A DNA stretch of 64,000 bases from Priestia taiwanensis. Its GTDB lineage: Bacteria > Bacillota > Bacilli > Bacillales > Bacillaceae_G. The stretch's first letter is position 1; every line of letters starts with the position of its first letter. The position numbers were made by a program, and so were the translations under genes. The DNA lies in the NCBI RefSeq assembly GCF_014638355.1, contig NZ_BMFK01000001.1:1751160-1815159 (forward strand), given 5' to 3'. A model generated the notes under the pieces. It ran no database searches, was not told where the DNA came from, and saw only the letters and a program-made list of their open reading frames with translations. This document shows positions 17,286 to 25,888 of the stretch, piece by piece.

Positions 17286-17603
17286 TTGAAGATAACTGAG
17301 CAATTAACAGATTCAATGTTTTATATTATGGCTGCTTTAACTAAACCAAGGCATGGTTACGCTATTATGAGCTTAATTGAAGAAACAACAAAAGGGGCAA
17401 TTACTATAGGTCCTGCTTCAATGTACACGATTATTAAAAAGTTATTAAAACAAGAGTGGATTTATTTGCATGATGGATCGGATTCAAGGCGTAAAACATA
17501 TCTGCTTACTGAAAAAGGAAGAGAAGTATTAGAAGAAGACATGAAGCTAAGAAAGCTAATGATTCAATTAGCAGAAACGGGATTGAAGGAGGGGGAAGCA
17601 TGA
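17286..17603 (+). CDS. PadR-family transcriptional regulator
   Basis: A 105-residue PadR-type winged-helix regulator: FYIMAALTKPRHGYAIMSLI (helix 1 and HGY hallmark), GAITIGPASMYTIIKKLLKQ (recognition helix), then the wing SDSRRKTYLLTEKGREVL and a short dimerisation helix. It belongs to the compact subfamily with a single C-terminal helix. The start is TTG 17286, five bases after AGGGTG. The stop overlaps the next ATG (ATGA), a tight operon with the DUF2812 gene. Three palindromes upstream probably bind it. PadR/DUF2812 pairs recur in Firmicutes, with the membrane partner thought to respond to envelope or peptide signals; that role is not shown here. Confidence 0.92.
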   Translation: MKITEQLTDSMFYIMAALTKPRHGYAIMSLIEETTKGAITIGPASMYTIIKKLLKQEWIYLHDGSDSRRKTYLLTEKGREVLEEDMKLRKLMIQLAETGLKEGEA

Positions 17604-18316
17604 GACAAACAAAGTATATTACGTCAGGTGGATTAGCCTTTTCTGAAGATAAGGACATGGAAAAATTACACCGATTTTCTTTGAAAGGTTGGCATGTTAG
17701 TGATTTTAAGTTTATGGGGTATACGCTTGAAAAAGGAGAAAGCTCAGATTATATCTACAGTGTAGATTATCATTTATTAAAAGAGGGGGAAGAAGAGGAA
17801 TACTTTTACTTCTTTTCATCTTCTGGATGGTCACATATTGCCTCAAAAGGAGGTATTCATTTATTCCGAGCACATCCTGGTACAAAACCGATTTATAGTG
17901 ATCGTGACACATCGGTTGAAAAGTATGAGAGTTTATATAGCTTCATGAAAAGTCTAGCCATCCCGATAGGTTTAATAACAGTACTTACATGGATTGGAGC
18001 AGTGATAAGCTCAGGTACCTTACAATCATTCCTTCATGTAATAGCTGTGATTTTCAGTATAATTGCCGTCCCAACAGCGTGGACTACAATCGCAGCATCC
18101 TCTAACAAATGGAAGGAAAAAGAAAAAAAAGGAGTAGTTAATTTATTAAAAACCATACCATTTCTTCTCTTCTCAATTGCTGTTATTACTTTATTATTTG
18201 TCCATGACAGTCCAATTCGCCTCTTAGCGTCTATGGTAATTGGAGCAATCGCACTTCCAACTGCTATTTGGATTATCTTGTCTCTTTATCATAAAATGGG
18301 AAGACAAAAAGCTTAG
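17600..18316 (+). CDS. DUF2812-domain membrane protein
   Basis: A 238-residue protein. The N-terminal 100 residues form a DUF2812-like soluble domain (DMEKLHRFSLKGWHVSDFKF, later SSSGWSHIASKGGIHLFRA). Four membrane helices follow (about residues 117-135, 139-160, 177-197 and 203-228), with a basic loop KWKEKEKKG between helices two and three. Translation is coupled to padR by a 4-base overlap, so it is expected to be co-regulated. Biochemical function is unknown. A strong terminator follows about 95 bases downstream. Confidence 0.8.
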   Translation: MRQTKYITSGGLAFSEDKDMEKLHRFSLKGWHVSDFKFMGYTLEKGESSDYIYSVDYHLLKEGEEEEYFYFFSSSGWSHIASKGGIHLFRAHPGTKPIYSDRDTSVEKYESLYSFMKSLAIPIGLITVLTWIGAVISSGTLQSFLHVIAVIFSIIAVPTAWTTIAASSNKWKEKEKKGVVNLLKTIPFLLFSIAVITLLFVHDSPIRLLASMVIGAIALPTAIWIILSLYHKMGRQKA

Positions 18317-18411
18317 ACGTTCTTAGATATTATTGTTCGACTAAAGTGGGCTTCTCTTTCATAACGCTCATTAGAAATAATCAAAGTTTCTCATACTTAG
18401 TAACCAAGATT

Positions 18412-18453
18412 AACTCCATTTTGATTAAAGTTTTATCAAAATGGAGTTTTTAC
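18412..18453 (+). terminator. Terminator of the padR-DUF2812 operon
   Basis: A perfect 14-bp stem (18412-18425 with 18435-18448) ends in a T-run. Confidence 0.88.
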
Positions 18454-18591
18454 TTTGGATAATAAATAAGGGTTCGTTACTTCACTTCTATCAACTTTTA
18501 TTTCAATGCAACATGTTTCTCAATGCTTATGAAAAGTTACAGTTAATTTGTGAGATTCTTCGGCAACCTACTAACTTTCCCAGCTACTTTA

Positions 18592-19455
18592 TTATAATCT
18601 CCTAATTAACGCTCCTAACCAATCCTCTAACTCTGTAAACACAAATCCAGCATTTTTCGCCTTTATTGTTTCCATGTACCATGAATCTGGTAAGCCATAC
18701 GGAGAGTGGTTATCTGGTGTGCTCTCCTGAATAACGATAGCTTTCTTTCCTAGTTGTTCTTCTAATCTTGTCAGTAAATCTGCTAGCGAAATCTCACCGC
18801 CCGCACACGCATTAATTGGCCCCTCGACCGATGCGTCTTTTAACCAAGAAAGGAACGTCGCTGCTTCATTTGAATGAATAAATGATATAATCGCCTCGAT
18901 ATTTGGCATCCCAATCTCCATCTCATGTGCAATGCGTTCGCTATGAAATTCTAGTCGCCTCGTGTAGTCATCCTCGCCAAGTACAATCGGAAAGCGCACG
19001 GCACATACTGGGAACGTTGCTTTTTGGAAAAATACCGCTTCACATTGTTTCTTACCTTCTGCATAATCAAAGTCCGATTTGTTTCCGAATTTGATTGGGT
19101 ATGTAAATGGATTAAAATCCTCTTCCTTGTTCCGAGTAGCGCCAAATGGATAGACTGCTAATGTTGAAGTGAAAATATATCGTTTTACTTTACCTGCAAA
19201 TGCTTCACATGCATAAAGCGCATCATTCGGGCTATAACAAATATTATCATATACAACATCCCACTCATCGGCATCCGCTACTTCTTTCAATGATTCACTA
19301 CTTGTACGCTCTAATCGCACTCGTTTTACACGGTCCCCAAAATCATCTGCTGTATTGCCACGCGTTGCGATTGTCACATTATGCCCTTCTTCAAGCAAGG
19401 ATTCTACTAATTTCTTTCCAAAGAAACGTGTTCCACCTAGTACTAATATGTTCAT
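18592..19455 (-). CDS. NAD-dependent epimerase/dehydratase-like (extended SDR)
   Basis: A 287-residue Rossmann-fold protein. The dinucleotide loop is LVLGGTRFFGKKLVESL at the N-terminus; Arg32 in the following ATRGN suggests NADP preference. The region YDNICYSPNDALYACEAF and the later FTSTLAVYPFGA and DYAEGKKQCE correspond to the SDR active region with a Tyr-x3-Lys-like YAEGK. It may be an isomerase or reductase of a sugar nucleotide, or an RNA-binding CSP41-like protein; the sequence does not decide. Its ATG overlaps the stop of the preceding NUDIX gene (ATGA). Confidence 0.82.
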   Translation of the reverse strand: MNILVLGGTRFFGKKLVESLLEEGHNVTIATRGNTADDFGDRVKRVRLERTSSESLKEVADADEWDVVYDNICYSPNDALYACEAFAGKVKRYIFTSTLAVYPFGATRNKEEDFNPFTYPIKFGNKSDFDYAEGKKQCEAVFFQKATFPVCAVRFPIVLGEDDYTRRLEFHSERIAHEMEIGMPNIEAIISFIHSNEAATFLSWLKDASVEGPINACAGGEISLADLLTRLEEQLGKKAIVIQESTPDNHSPYGLPDSWYMETIKAKNAGFVFTELEDWLGALIRRL

Positions 19456-19859
19456 ATTCTTCTCCTCCTATATCCTTCTCTTACTGCCCAACGATGATGT
19501 TCATGAACAAGTAGTCTTTCTGCTTGATCTTCCCGTAACCATATGAGCAGATGATCTACATCTACTTGTTCTCCTGTTTGATACAACAACTGTGCTATGT
19601 AAAACGTGCCTTCATTTTCAATTGGTTCATTGGTCATTGAATAGAAATGATGTGTTGCCTTACCAATGAAACAATGAACAGACACCTCATATCCTGTCTC
19701 TTCCCTTACTTCTCTTCTCAAACAGTCTACTTCCGTTTCATCACCATTTAGACCACCACCAGGCAAAAAACAATGCCCTCGTTCTGTTTGAACAACAGCT
19801 ACTTTGTCATTTGTTGCATGGAAAATAACTGCGTATACACCTTTTCGTTTCGTATACAT
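19452..19859 (-). CDS. NUDIX hydrolase
   Basis: A 135-residue NUDIX pyrophosphohydrolase. The box GGGLNGDETEVDCLRREV continuing REETGYEV matches GX5EX7REUXEEXGU with all metal-binding Glu residues. Substrates of the family are nucleoside diphosphates linked to another moiety; none can be chosen. The C-terminus reads GYRRRRI, and its AGG AGG AGA AGA codons double as the ribosome binding site of the next gene, whose ATG overlaps this stop. The two are therefore translated together. Confidence 0.88.
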   Translation of the reverse strand: MYTKRKGVYAVIFHATNDKVAVVQTERGHCFLPGGGLNGDETEVDCLRREVREETGYEVSVHCFIGKATHHFYSMTNEPIENEGTFYIAQLLYQTGEQVDVDHLLIWLREDQAERLLVHEHHRWAVREGYRRRRI

Positions 19860-19881
19860 AACCTACTCCTCTACACAAAAA

Positions 19882-19901
19882 AAGGATGCGTGAACATCCT
19901 T
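19882..19901 (-). terminator. Terminator after the isochorismatase-like gene
   Basis: A 7-bp stem (19895-19901 with 19882-19888) is followed on the minus strand by a T-run. Confidence 0.8.
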
Positions 19902-19904
19902 CTC

Positions 19905-20447
19905 TTACACAACATTCTCCGCCTTATACTTATCTACGTATTCCTCGTAATCTAACACTTCAATAACATTCGACCAATGGAGAACGGTTCCGACAAAGTC
20001 TTTCACATTTAATCCTGGCATATCATACGTTTCCTCTGTATTCGGTGTACCTGTCGCATTTTCAATGAACGTTACTTTATACCCACGGTCAAATGCCGCA
20101 ATAGCCGTGAACATGCAACAAAACTCTGTTTGGAATCCTGTAATGAATAGGTGATCCACTCCTGCTTTTTCTAACATATCTGCAAGTTCAGTATGAAAAA
20201 AAGAGCTCGGTGTACCCTTCTCAATCACGCAATCCGCATATTCTTTTAAAGAAGCATGTAACTCCGATCCAGCAGAATCTTTGTGCAATGGACTTTCTGT
20301 CTCCTTATCAAAGTGCTGCATGAAAATAACAGGACAATCTCCCGCTTTGAAATCTTTAATCGTCTCCTCCATTAATGAAAGCTCTTCTTTAAACTCCCCT
20401 GCATCCACAATACAATTTTGCACATCAATCACCAATAATGCTCGCAT
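19905..20447 (-). CDS. Isochorismatase-family cysteine hydrolase
   Basis: A 180-residue cysteine hydrolase of the isochorismatase-like superfamily (nicotinamidase/ureidosuccinase fold). Triad residues are Asp8 in LLVIDVQN, the Lys of VIEKGTPSSF, and the Cys in ITGFQTEFCCMF. A cis-peptide-like turn GFQTEF precedes the Cys, as usual in the family. It is a stand-alone hydrolase without an aryl carrier domain, so siderophore synthesis is not implied. The start is tight against TAGGTGGAGGG. A perfect palindrome lies immediately upstream of the ribosome site. Confidence 0.88.
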   Translation of the reverse strand: MRALLVIDVQNCIVDAGEFKEELSLMEETIKDFKAGDCPVIFMQHFDKETESPLHKDSAGSELHASLKEYADCVIEKGTPSSFFHTELADMLEKAGVDHLFITGFQTEFCCMFTAIAAFDRGYKVTFIENATGTPNTEETYDMPGLNVKDFVGTVLHWSNVIEVLDYEEYVDKYKAENVV

Positions 20448-20456
20448 CCCTCCACC

Positions 20457-20477
20457 TACCTATCACTGTGATAGGTA
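20457..20477 (-). promoter_or_regulatory. Perfect 21-bp palindrome upstream of the isochorismatase-like gene
   Basis: The core ACCTATCAC-T-GTGATAGGT is flanked by one more matching pair. It sits 10 bases before the start codon and touches the ribosome binding site. Related half-sites (GATAGGT at about 20486 and ACCTAT at about 20524) occur upstream. It could be an operator or an RNA hairpin that controls translation. Confidence 0.6.
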
Positions 20478-20591
20478 CAATATTCGATAGGTAAATCCAC
20501 GTTTCCTGCAACGATGAAAAGAATACCTATGCTTATCGAATATATCTGTAATACCTTTTTGGCTAGTTTACAGGACTCTCCAAACCCAAAA

Positions 20592-20623
20592 AAGCATACA
20601 CGAAATAATCTTCATGTATGCTT
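20592..20623 (-). terminator. Terminator of the APH-fold gene
   Basis: A 13-position stem with one mismatch (AAGCATACA core at 20592-20600 with 20615-20623), followed on the minus strand by TTTTTTGGG. Confidence 0.8.
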
Positions 20624-20633
20624 CTACCTATTA

Positions 20634-21404
20634 TTAAAAAAATTCATATAATCCTTCATTGAAATACTTGTATTCTTTCTCCGACACTTTGTAGCGCGTG
20701 TATCCTTCATAAAATGCTTTTCTTGCATCTTCATCGTTGCCAATACTGCCAATTGCCAGTGCCTCGTCATAGCGCGGATCACCAATTGTCATACCAGCTA
20801 CATCGATGAATAATTTCACTTCACCATCTACAACAAGTACGTTATCGGTTGTATAGTCGCCGTGAATCATCGTTTGGCGAACAGGGGATAGCTTCGTAGA
20901 TTTTAGCGTTGCTAGTAAATTGGCACTACCATCTGTTTGCTTTGTCTCAACATAGTGCTCTGCTGTTTCTATCTGTTCTTCTAACCAACCGACTTCCCGA
21001 TGCCATGATAGGAGTATATCCATCTCATGGAACTGATGTAGGAACGCTCCAAAACTTCGGATAAGTGCATACTTTCCTTCTAATGAAGTTACTTCTCGCA
21101 GTGCCTTCGTTAATGTTATTCCTTTTTCAAATGACATAAGAAGGTGCGCACTGTCTTTCTCTTCTATAAAATTATAATATGTCGGTACTGGGACATATTG
21201 TTCCGTTAGTTGTTGCTTTAAGACATTCGCTTCTGCCTTCAACCACGCTTTATACTTTGATTTAAACGCACTCTTTAATAAATAGGTGCGCTCTTCTGTT
21301 ATTACACGGCGTACTTCGGATGTCCAGCCTTGTTCGGCAAGTACTTCCATCGTTTTAATAGAACCAATTGTTGCCTCTATTCTTGCTCGAAACACTTCTG
21401 TCAT
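20634..21404 (-). CDS. Aminoglycoside phosphotransferase-fold kinase
   Basis: A 256-residue APH/choline-kinase-fold protein. A Lys in TYLLKSAF is the candidate ATP-contact Lys. The catalytic loop is MIHGDYTTDNVLV and the metal-binding segment LFIDVAGMTIGDPRYDEA. Such proteins phosphorylate small alcohols, sugars or antibiotics; the context of NUDIX and hydrolase genes suggests metabolite handling rather than resistance. ATG 21404 lies eight bases after GGGAGG, whereas the upstream in-frame GTG at 21419 overlaps that site. It lies 18 bases downstream of a NUDIX gene, a probable operon. Confidence 0.85.
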   Translation of the reverse strand: MTEVFRARIEATIGSIKTMEVLAEQGWTSEVRRVITEERTYLLKSAFKSKYKAWLKAEANVLKQQLTEQYVPVPTYYNFIEEKDSAHLLMSFEKGITLTKALREVTSLEGKYALIRSFGAFLHQFHEMDILLSWHREVGWLEEQIETAEHYVETKQTDGSANLLATLKSTKLSPVRQTMIHGDYTTDNVLVVDGEVKLFIDVAGMTIGDPRYDEALAIGSIGNDEDARKAFYEGYTRYKVSEKEYKYFNEGLYEFF

Positions 21405-21422
21405 ATGCAAGCCTCCCACTAA

Positions 21423-21842
21423 TTAGACTGCACCGTGATATGTATATGGTGCTGGATTATCATATAACTCATGAATACGACTTGGATAAAATGGCCATAA
21501 CTCTTTTGCCTCATCTATATTAATCCATGCAACATCTACTATTTCATTATTATCTTGAATTCGAAGTTCTCCACCTGCAATAGTACCGGAGAAAATAAAG
21601 AAGATTGCATGCTGCCCTTTGTCCATGAACTTCTTTTCGTCTACTGCAATGATGTTTCCTGGTGTAATAGCTAAGCCTGTTTCTTCTAATGCTTCACGAA
21701 TGACTGCATGGCGCAACGTTTCTCCCTCTTCCACTGCCCCACCTGGTAAGGACCATGTATTACGTCCTGCATTCTTCACCATTAGTACTTTTTCTTTCGT
21801 TTCATTGAACAAACACACATATGCTACATCTACTCTTTTCAT
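21423..21842 (-). CDS. NUDIX hydrolase
   Basis: A 139-residue NUDIX hydrolase of the MutT/8-oxo-dGTPase-like shape. The box is GGAVEEGETLRHAVIREA continuing LEETGLAI, complete. The C-terminal part ends AELWPFYPSR-like with a Trp/Tyr-rich tail. It is followed closely by the APH-fold gene. The true substrate is unknown. Confidence 0.88.
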   Translation of the reverse strand: MKRVDVAYVCLFNETKEKVLMVKNAGRNTWSLPGGAVEEGETLRHAVIREALEETGLAITPGNIIAVDEKKFMDKGQHAIFFIFSGTIAGGELRIQDNNEIVDVAWINIDEAKELWPFYPSRIHELYDNPAPYTYHGAV

Positions 21843-21999
21843 GTTCTCCGCCCCTTCCTTACTATAACATTCTATATATTACCATATAATTGATAGTTTC
21901 GGGTAGTAGAAAAAGGTACTTATGTCCTAATTTTACCTACAAATAGAGAAGGGGTACTAGGTCAATAGTATAACTTTCTAACCGTAATTATAGTGAAAA

Positions 22000-22019
22000 C
22001 CCACCGCTAACGCAGTGGG
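22000..22019 (-). terminator. Probable terminator after the third NUDIX gene
   Basis: An 8-bp stem with one G-U pair (22012-22019 with 22000-22007) and a four-base loop, followed on the minus strand by TTTTCAC. Confidence 0.65.
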
Positions 22020-22085
22020 GATTATAGATTCATACATGTGTACATGAAATTCTCATCATATCATTCAATATTAGCAACATTTTCG

Positions 22086-22532
22086 TTAATTTATATCACC
22101 CAAATAGATGGAAGATGTTTTTTTAATAAAATAGTTTGTTAATCTCTTTGGATATACATCGTATTCTTGCAATTGGTCAATACGTAGCCACTCTACTCCA
22201 ATTTGCTTTGGGTCTGGTTGAGTTGGTGTCACTAATTTATCATCCTTTAACGTACAGTGAAAATAAAATTCCACTTGGTGTGCGTGAGCATCTGTTTCTG
22301 CAAACTCATGGTTTTTGCCAATATATTCACGTACGTACAATAGTTCCCCAACTTCTATCTCTGCTCCTAGTTCTTCCATACATTCTCTTCGGAGTGTATC
22401 ATGCATCACTTCCCCATGATCTTGACCGCCACCTGGAAAAATATAAAAGTCACCTGATGCACCACGATTTTTTGTCAATAATACAGAATCTTCTTTGATA
22501 ATAACTGCTTTTATTGAATTTCGAATGTTCAT
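22086..22532 (-). CDS. NUDIX hydrolase
   Basis: A 148-residue NUDIX hydrolase with the box GGGQDHGEVMHDTLRREC continuing MEELGAEI. Downstream, EYIGKNHEFAETDAHAHQVEFYF forms the usual central strands. It resembles the ADP-ribose/nucleotide-sugar group but the substrate is not fixed. The gene is monocistronic, followed by a weak terminator, and lies next to mtnD with separate ribosome sites. Confidence 0.87.
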   Translation of the reverse strand: MNIRNSIKAVIIKEDSVLLTKNRGASGDFYIFPGGGQDHGEVMHDTLRRECMEELGAEIEVGELLYVREYIGKNHEFAETDAHAHQVEFYFHCTLKDDKLVTPTQPDPKQIGVEWLRIDQLQEYDVYPKRLTNYFIKKTSSIYLGDIN

Positions 22533-22611
22533 GTTTCCTCCCCCTCACCCATCACAACAACCTATATATTACCATATAAGTAGTGATTTAAGGTAAAGAG
22601 AAGCTCATTCA

Positions 22612-23124
22612 TTAATAGATTGGTACCCAACCTTCTGTCGTAACGAAAATACGAACTGCCACAACACGGCGATCATCTTGCAATTGGAAATAATGACGTG
22701 TATTCGGTGGTACAGAAATTAAATCACCTGGACTTAATTCAACATCAAAGAAATTATCATCTTGCCCTTGAATTGCGAAAATACCGTGACCACTTACGAT
22801 AAAGCGTACTTCATCATCTGTATGGTGATGCTCTTGTTTAAAATTCACTAATAATTGATCTAAGTTTGGTGTATTCTCTGATAGTACGATAACGTCTTGT
22901 GCTTTGTAGCCACGACGAACAGAGATTTCTGAAATTTCTTGGTCAAATAATGCTAGAATCTGACCTTTGTTTTCATCTGTTAATGTGAAGTTCTCTTGTA
23001 AGTCTTCTGATAATTTTCCAATGTTCCATTGCTCATAGATTACGCCTTCTTTGTCAAGGAATGCTTGCACCTCTTCTTGATTTTCAATACGCTCGTTTGT
23101 TCCGTGAATACGAATAAATGCCAT
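22612..23124 (-). CDS. mtnD: Acireductone dioxygenase (ARD)
   Basis: A 170-residue cupin dioxygenase. It converts the acireductone of methionine salvage with O2 to the keto acid precursor of methionine and formate (Fe form) or to a CO-releasing off-pathway product (Ni form). Metal ligands are in QEHHHTDDEVRF, with a final His in PPNTRHYFQL. It is the last gene of the mtnWXBD operon governed by the S-box upstream of mtnW. Confidence 0.97.
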   Translation of the reverse strand: MAFIRIHGTNERIENQEEVQAFLDKEGVIYEQWNIGKLSEDLQENFTLTDENKGQILALFDQEISEISVRRGYKAQDVIVLSENTPNLDQLLVNFKQEHHHTDDEVRFIVSGHGIFAIQGQDDNFFDVELSPGDLISVPPNTRHYFQLQDDRRVVAVRIFVTTEGWVPIY

Positions 23125-23158
23125 TTTATCTTTCTCCCTTCGATTGTTTATTTAATAG

Positions 23159-23776
23159 CTACTTACTAGCAAACTGTCTACTTTGTAAATGAAAACGGAA
23201 TAGAAACTCATACGCTTCTAAATGCCGCTTCGCTTCAAATGCATCTCTACCCCATACAGTAATACCGTGATGGCGAATGAGTACAGCCCCGCTATCACCT
23301 TGAATATGCGGGCGGAATGCTTCTGTTAGCTTCGGAATATCCGCATAATTCGGAATAATCGGCACAGAGATTTCTCCATCTTCTTCCCAAATACCTAATG
23401 CTTTAATAATTTCTTGATCGGTAAAGTGAACAACTCCTTCTTCCCCGTATAAGCTTGAAATAACATTATTCTCGACAGTATGAACATGAAGAACACATCC
23501 TGCCCTGCTTTCCTTATACACAGCAATATGAAGAAGTGTTTCTGCTGATGGACGCAAGTCTGTTTCAAGAAGCGCCTTTCCATTTGCGTCAACGAGTAAG
23601 AAATCTTCTACTGTTTCTTTACTTTTATCTTTTCCACTCGCAGATACGAGGAACGATACTGGATTGTCGCTTACTTTGATAGAGATGTTTCCACTCGTCG
23701 CTGGAAACCAGTCTCGGTCTGCCAGCACTCGCTTCACATCTCGGATTTCTTCCCAACGTTTGAACAGTACACTCAT
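23159..23776 (-). CDS. mtnB: Methylthioribulose-1-phosphate dehydratase
   Basis: A 205-residue class II aldolase-fold, Zn-dependent dehydratase that forms 2,3-diketo-5-methylthiopentyl-1-phosphate. Zn ligands are visible in [10 protein letters not shown] and [10 protein letters not shown]; a catalytic Glu lies in between. The ATG overlaps the mtnX stop by four bases, giving translational coupling inside the mtnWXBD operon. Confidence 0.97.
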   Translation of the reverse strand: MSVLFKRWEEIRDVKRVLADRDWFPATSGNISIKVSDNPVSFLVSASGKDKSKETVEDFLLVDANGKALLETDLRPSAETLLHIAVYKESRAGCVLHVHTVENNVISSLYGEEGVVHFTDQEIIKALGIWEEDGEISVPIIPNYADIPKLTEAFRPHIQGDSGAVLIRHHGITVWGRDAFEAKRHLEAYEFLFRFHLQSRQFASK

Positions 23777-24432
23777 TGTTTCGTCACTCCTAATCGTACT
23801 TGTAATTCTGCTGTGATATCATCAAACGTCGAAAATGGAATATGCGGGATATTCAGTTCCTCGCATTTTTGTTGTAAGTAGTCTCTTGCGAAAACAACAT
23901 CTGCAAGTTTCGCTGCTTCTAAATCCGTAATAGAATCACCGATGACAATCGTTGTTTCTCCTTCTGTACTTAACTTTCGAATAAGAGACGGCTTACATAA
24001 ACCACATCCTTGCGTCGCACAATATTCATCGCATGGATTTGGCCACTGGACGTGAATAGACTCGCTTGTGAAATCTGTCGCGTTGCAGTAAATATCTTGT
24101 TCGTCAATTAATCCTTCTAACAATCGGTACACGAAGAAGTCCATGCCACCACTAATAATGTACAGAGGAATACGTTGTACATTCGCAAAAGCAATGAATC
24201 TCGCAAAGCCTTCACAAATTTCCGCTGTTTCTTGTAAATAGTGAATGATTTCTTCTTTCTTCGCGGACGGGATAAGCGCGAACATCTTCTCGACACCTTC
24301 ACGTATGGATATGCGCTGAGACAAAACGTCGTTCTTCAATTGTTCACAACGCTCGTCACCGAACTGTTTCATAATGCTCGCGATGTTATCACGCACCGTT
24401 ACCGTACCATCGAAATCACAAAAAATCTTCAT
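23773..24432 (-). CDS. mtnX: 2-hydroxy-3-keto-5-methylthiopentenyl-1-phosphate phosphatase
   Basis: A 219-residue HAD phosphatase of methionine salvage, acting after the enolase MtnW to release acireductone. Motif I is FCDFDGTVT (residues 4-12); motif II is [10 protein letters not shown]; motif [19 protein letters not shown] Cys-rich segment ([14 protein letters not shown]) is characteristic of MtnX. The ATG at 24432 follows GGGGGTGAGG; an upstream in-frame start would overlap mtnW. It is four bases from mtnW and overlaps mtnB. Confidence 0.96.
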   Translation of the reverse strand: MKIFCDFDGTVTVRDNIASIMKQFGDERCEQLKNDVLSQRISIREGVEKMFALIPSAKKEEIIHYLQETAEICEGFARFIAFANVQRIPLYIISGGMDFFVYRLLEGLIDEQDIYCNATDFTSESIHVQWPNPCDEYCATQGCGLCKPSLIRKLSTEGETTIVIGDSITDLEAAKLADVVFARDYLQQKCEELNIPHIPFSTFDDITAELQVRLGVTKQ

Positions 24433-24436
24433 TTCC

Positions 24437-25654
24437 TCACCCCCATAATGCCAATGCTTTCTGTACATGTGTATCATCTACTTCTGTTAATGGGATTCCT
24501 TGTAACGTCGCATCAATTGCTCGGCGGAATGCTTTCCCTCCACCAATCGCTCCGTCGGGATGACCGTGAACTCCACCACCTGCATTAATGACAGAATCAA
24601 TACCGAAGTCATTGATTAATAGTGGGACAAGTCCAGGATGAATTCCCGCTGATGGAACGGGGAACGTACTTGCATACGTATCTTTTTCGCGTAATTTCTC
24701 TGCAATTTGTAACGTTTCTTCTCTCTTTAGCGCAACGCTTCCGTATGGTGATGGGAAAAGAGAAAAGTCTGCACCTGCTAGACGTAATAGCTTTCCTAGC
24801 AACAGCGGATATGATACACCGTAAAACTCAGATGGTGTGAGCGCCCCACTAAATGCCGGATGCGCCATAATCGGAATTGGTAATTCACAGTCCTCTGATA
24901 AGCTTTGAAGAACATCCAAACCATATGCAAATACGTTGAATAATAGAATATCCGCTCCGCCGTCTAACGCACGTTTCGCTTTTTCTTTCAAGTCGAACGT
25001 ACGCCCTGATAAGTTCACTGCATATAACGTACGATGTCCTGTCTCTTCGTACACATTCGTTAACGTTTCTTTTGACGTACGAATGCGTTTCTCAAATGGT
25101 GTTAACGGATTATCGAATAAAATTTCGTCATCCTTCACAATATCGATACCACCAAGTGCTTGCGCTCGTAATTGAGCGTTCATATCATCAAGACTTCTTC
25201 CTATGACACCCTTGAAAATGCTCATTAAGAGCGGACGATCGTAGACACCGACTAAATTACGAATGCCGTTAATACCGTATTGTGGTCCTAAATAATTCGC
25301 TCGTATATCGTCGGTAAGCGTAAGATCAAGTAACTTCACTTCACCGTCTAAAGATAATTTCCCAAACACTGTCGTCAAAATAGCGGGAATATCGTTGCTG
25401 TAATTATCAGCTGGATAATGAATTTTTAAGATGCCTCGTGTCACACGTTTGCCAAGATATGTGTTCACCCATTGATCCTCTTCTAATTCCTCTACGCTAA
25501 TAATCGTGCCTTTATGCTTCTTTAATTGCTGTTGCTCCAAGCTTGGTAAATCCGTCCATGAACCAATTGTTAAGCCTAATGCAATTCCTTCCGCTTTCTT
25601 CACTAAATGATGCTTCTCGTCGTGGACGAGATAAGTTGCGGTTACGCCTCCCAT
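24437..25654 (-). CDS. mtnW: 2,3-diketo-5-methylthiopentyl-1-phosphate enolase (RuBisCO-like)
   Basis: A 405-residue RuBisCO-like protein (form IV, YkrW type) that enolises the diketone of methionine salvage. The segment [14 protein letters not shown] corresponds to the RuBisCO lysine/acid metal site, and [17 protein letters not shown] [15 protein letters not shown] corresponds to the C-terminal phosphate loop. It is the first gene of mtnWXBD. The S-box riboswitch and its terminator end 18 bases before the ATG, whose ribosome site is AGAGGTGATC. Confidence 0.97.
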   Translation of the reverse strand: MGGVTATYLVHDEKHHLVKKAEGIALGLTIGSWTDLPSLEQQQLKKHKGTIISVEELEEDQWVNTYLGKRVTRGILKIHYPADNYSNDIPAILTTVFGKLSLDGEVKLLDLTLTDDIRANYLGPQYGINGIRNLVGVYDRPLLMSIFKGVIGRSLDDMNAQLRAQALGGIDIVKDDEILFDNPLTPFEKRIRTSKETLTNVYEETGHRTLYAVNLSGRTFDLKEKAKRALDGGADILLFNVFAYGLDVLQSLSEDCELPIPIMAHPAFSGALTPSEFYGVSYPLLLGKLLRLAGADFSLFPSPYGSVALKREETLQIAEKLREKDTYASTFPVPSAGIHPGLVPLLINDFGIDSVINAGGGVHGHPDGAIGGGKAFRRAIDATLQGIPLTEVDDTHVQKALALWG

Positions 25655-25672
25655 GTGATCACCTCTCTACAC

Positions 25673-25824
25673 GAAAAAACCTCTCCCAAAAGGAGAGGTT
25701 TCGATATACTCAACCATCTCCTTATCTCCCAGCATATTTGCTGCGAGAATTAGCACCGTGCTTATAAAATAAGTCGGTTGCCGGGCTTCATCGGGCTCGT
25801 CCCTCTGCCTACTCTTGATAAGAA
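25673..25824 (-). promoter_or_regulatory. SAM-I riboswitch (S-box) with terminator, upstream of mtnW
   Basis: On the minus strand the leader carries the S-box core: CTTATCAAGAG (from 25822), GAGGGACGAGCCCGATGAAG, CCCGGCAACC, then GCACGGTGCTAATTC and the closing GGGAGATAAGG (to about 25720). A terminator follows: stem 25692-25700 with 25679-25687 plus a T-run. Established mechanism: SAM binding favours the terminator, so mtnWXBD is expressed when SAM is low. A TTGACA at 25892-25887 with an AAAAAT after 17 bases is a candidate promoter. Confidence 0.97.
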
Positions 25825-25888
25825 GTTTTCGTAATTTTCTTTCAACAAATGTTTCTTACTTGGATTTTTACATGTTTTTTCCACATTG

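Noticed and set aside
20634..21404. Aminoglycoside resistance gene
   Set aside because: Only the general APH/choline-kinase fold is visible; the context is metabolic and no resistance-specific signature is seen. The same holds for 62913-63776.
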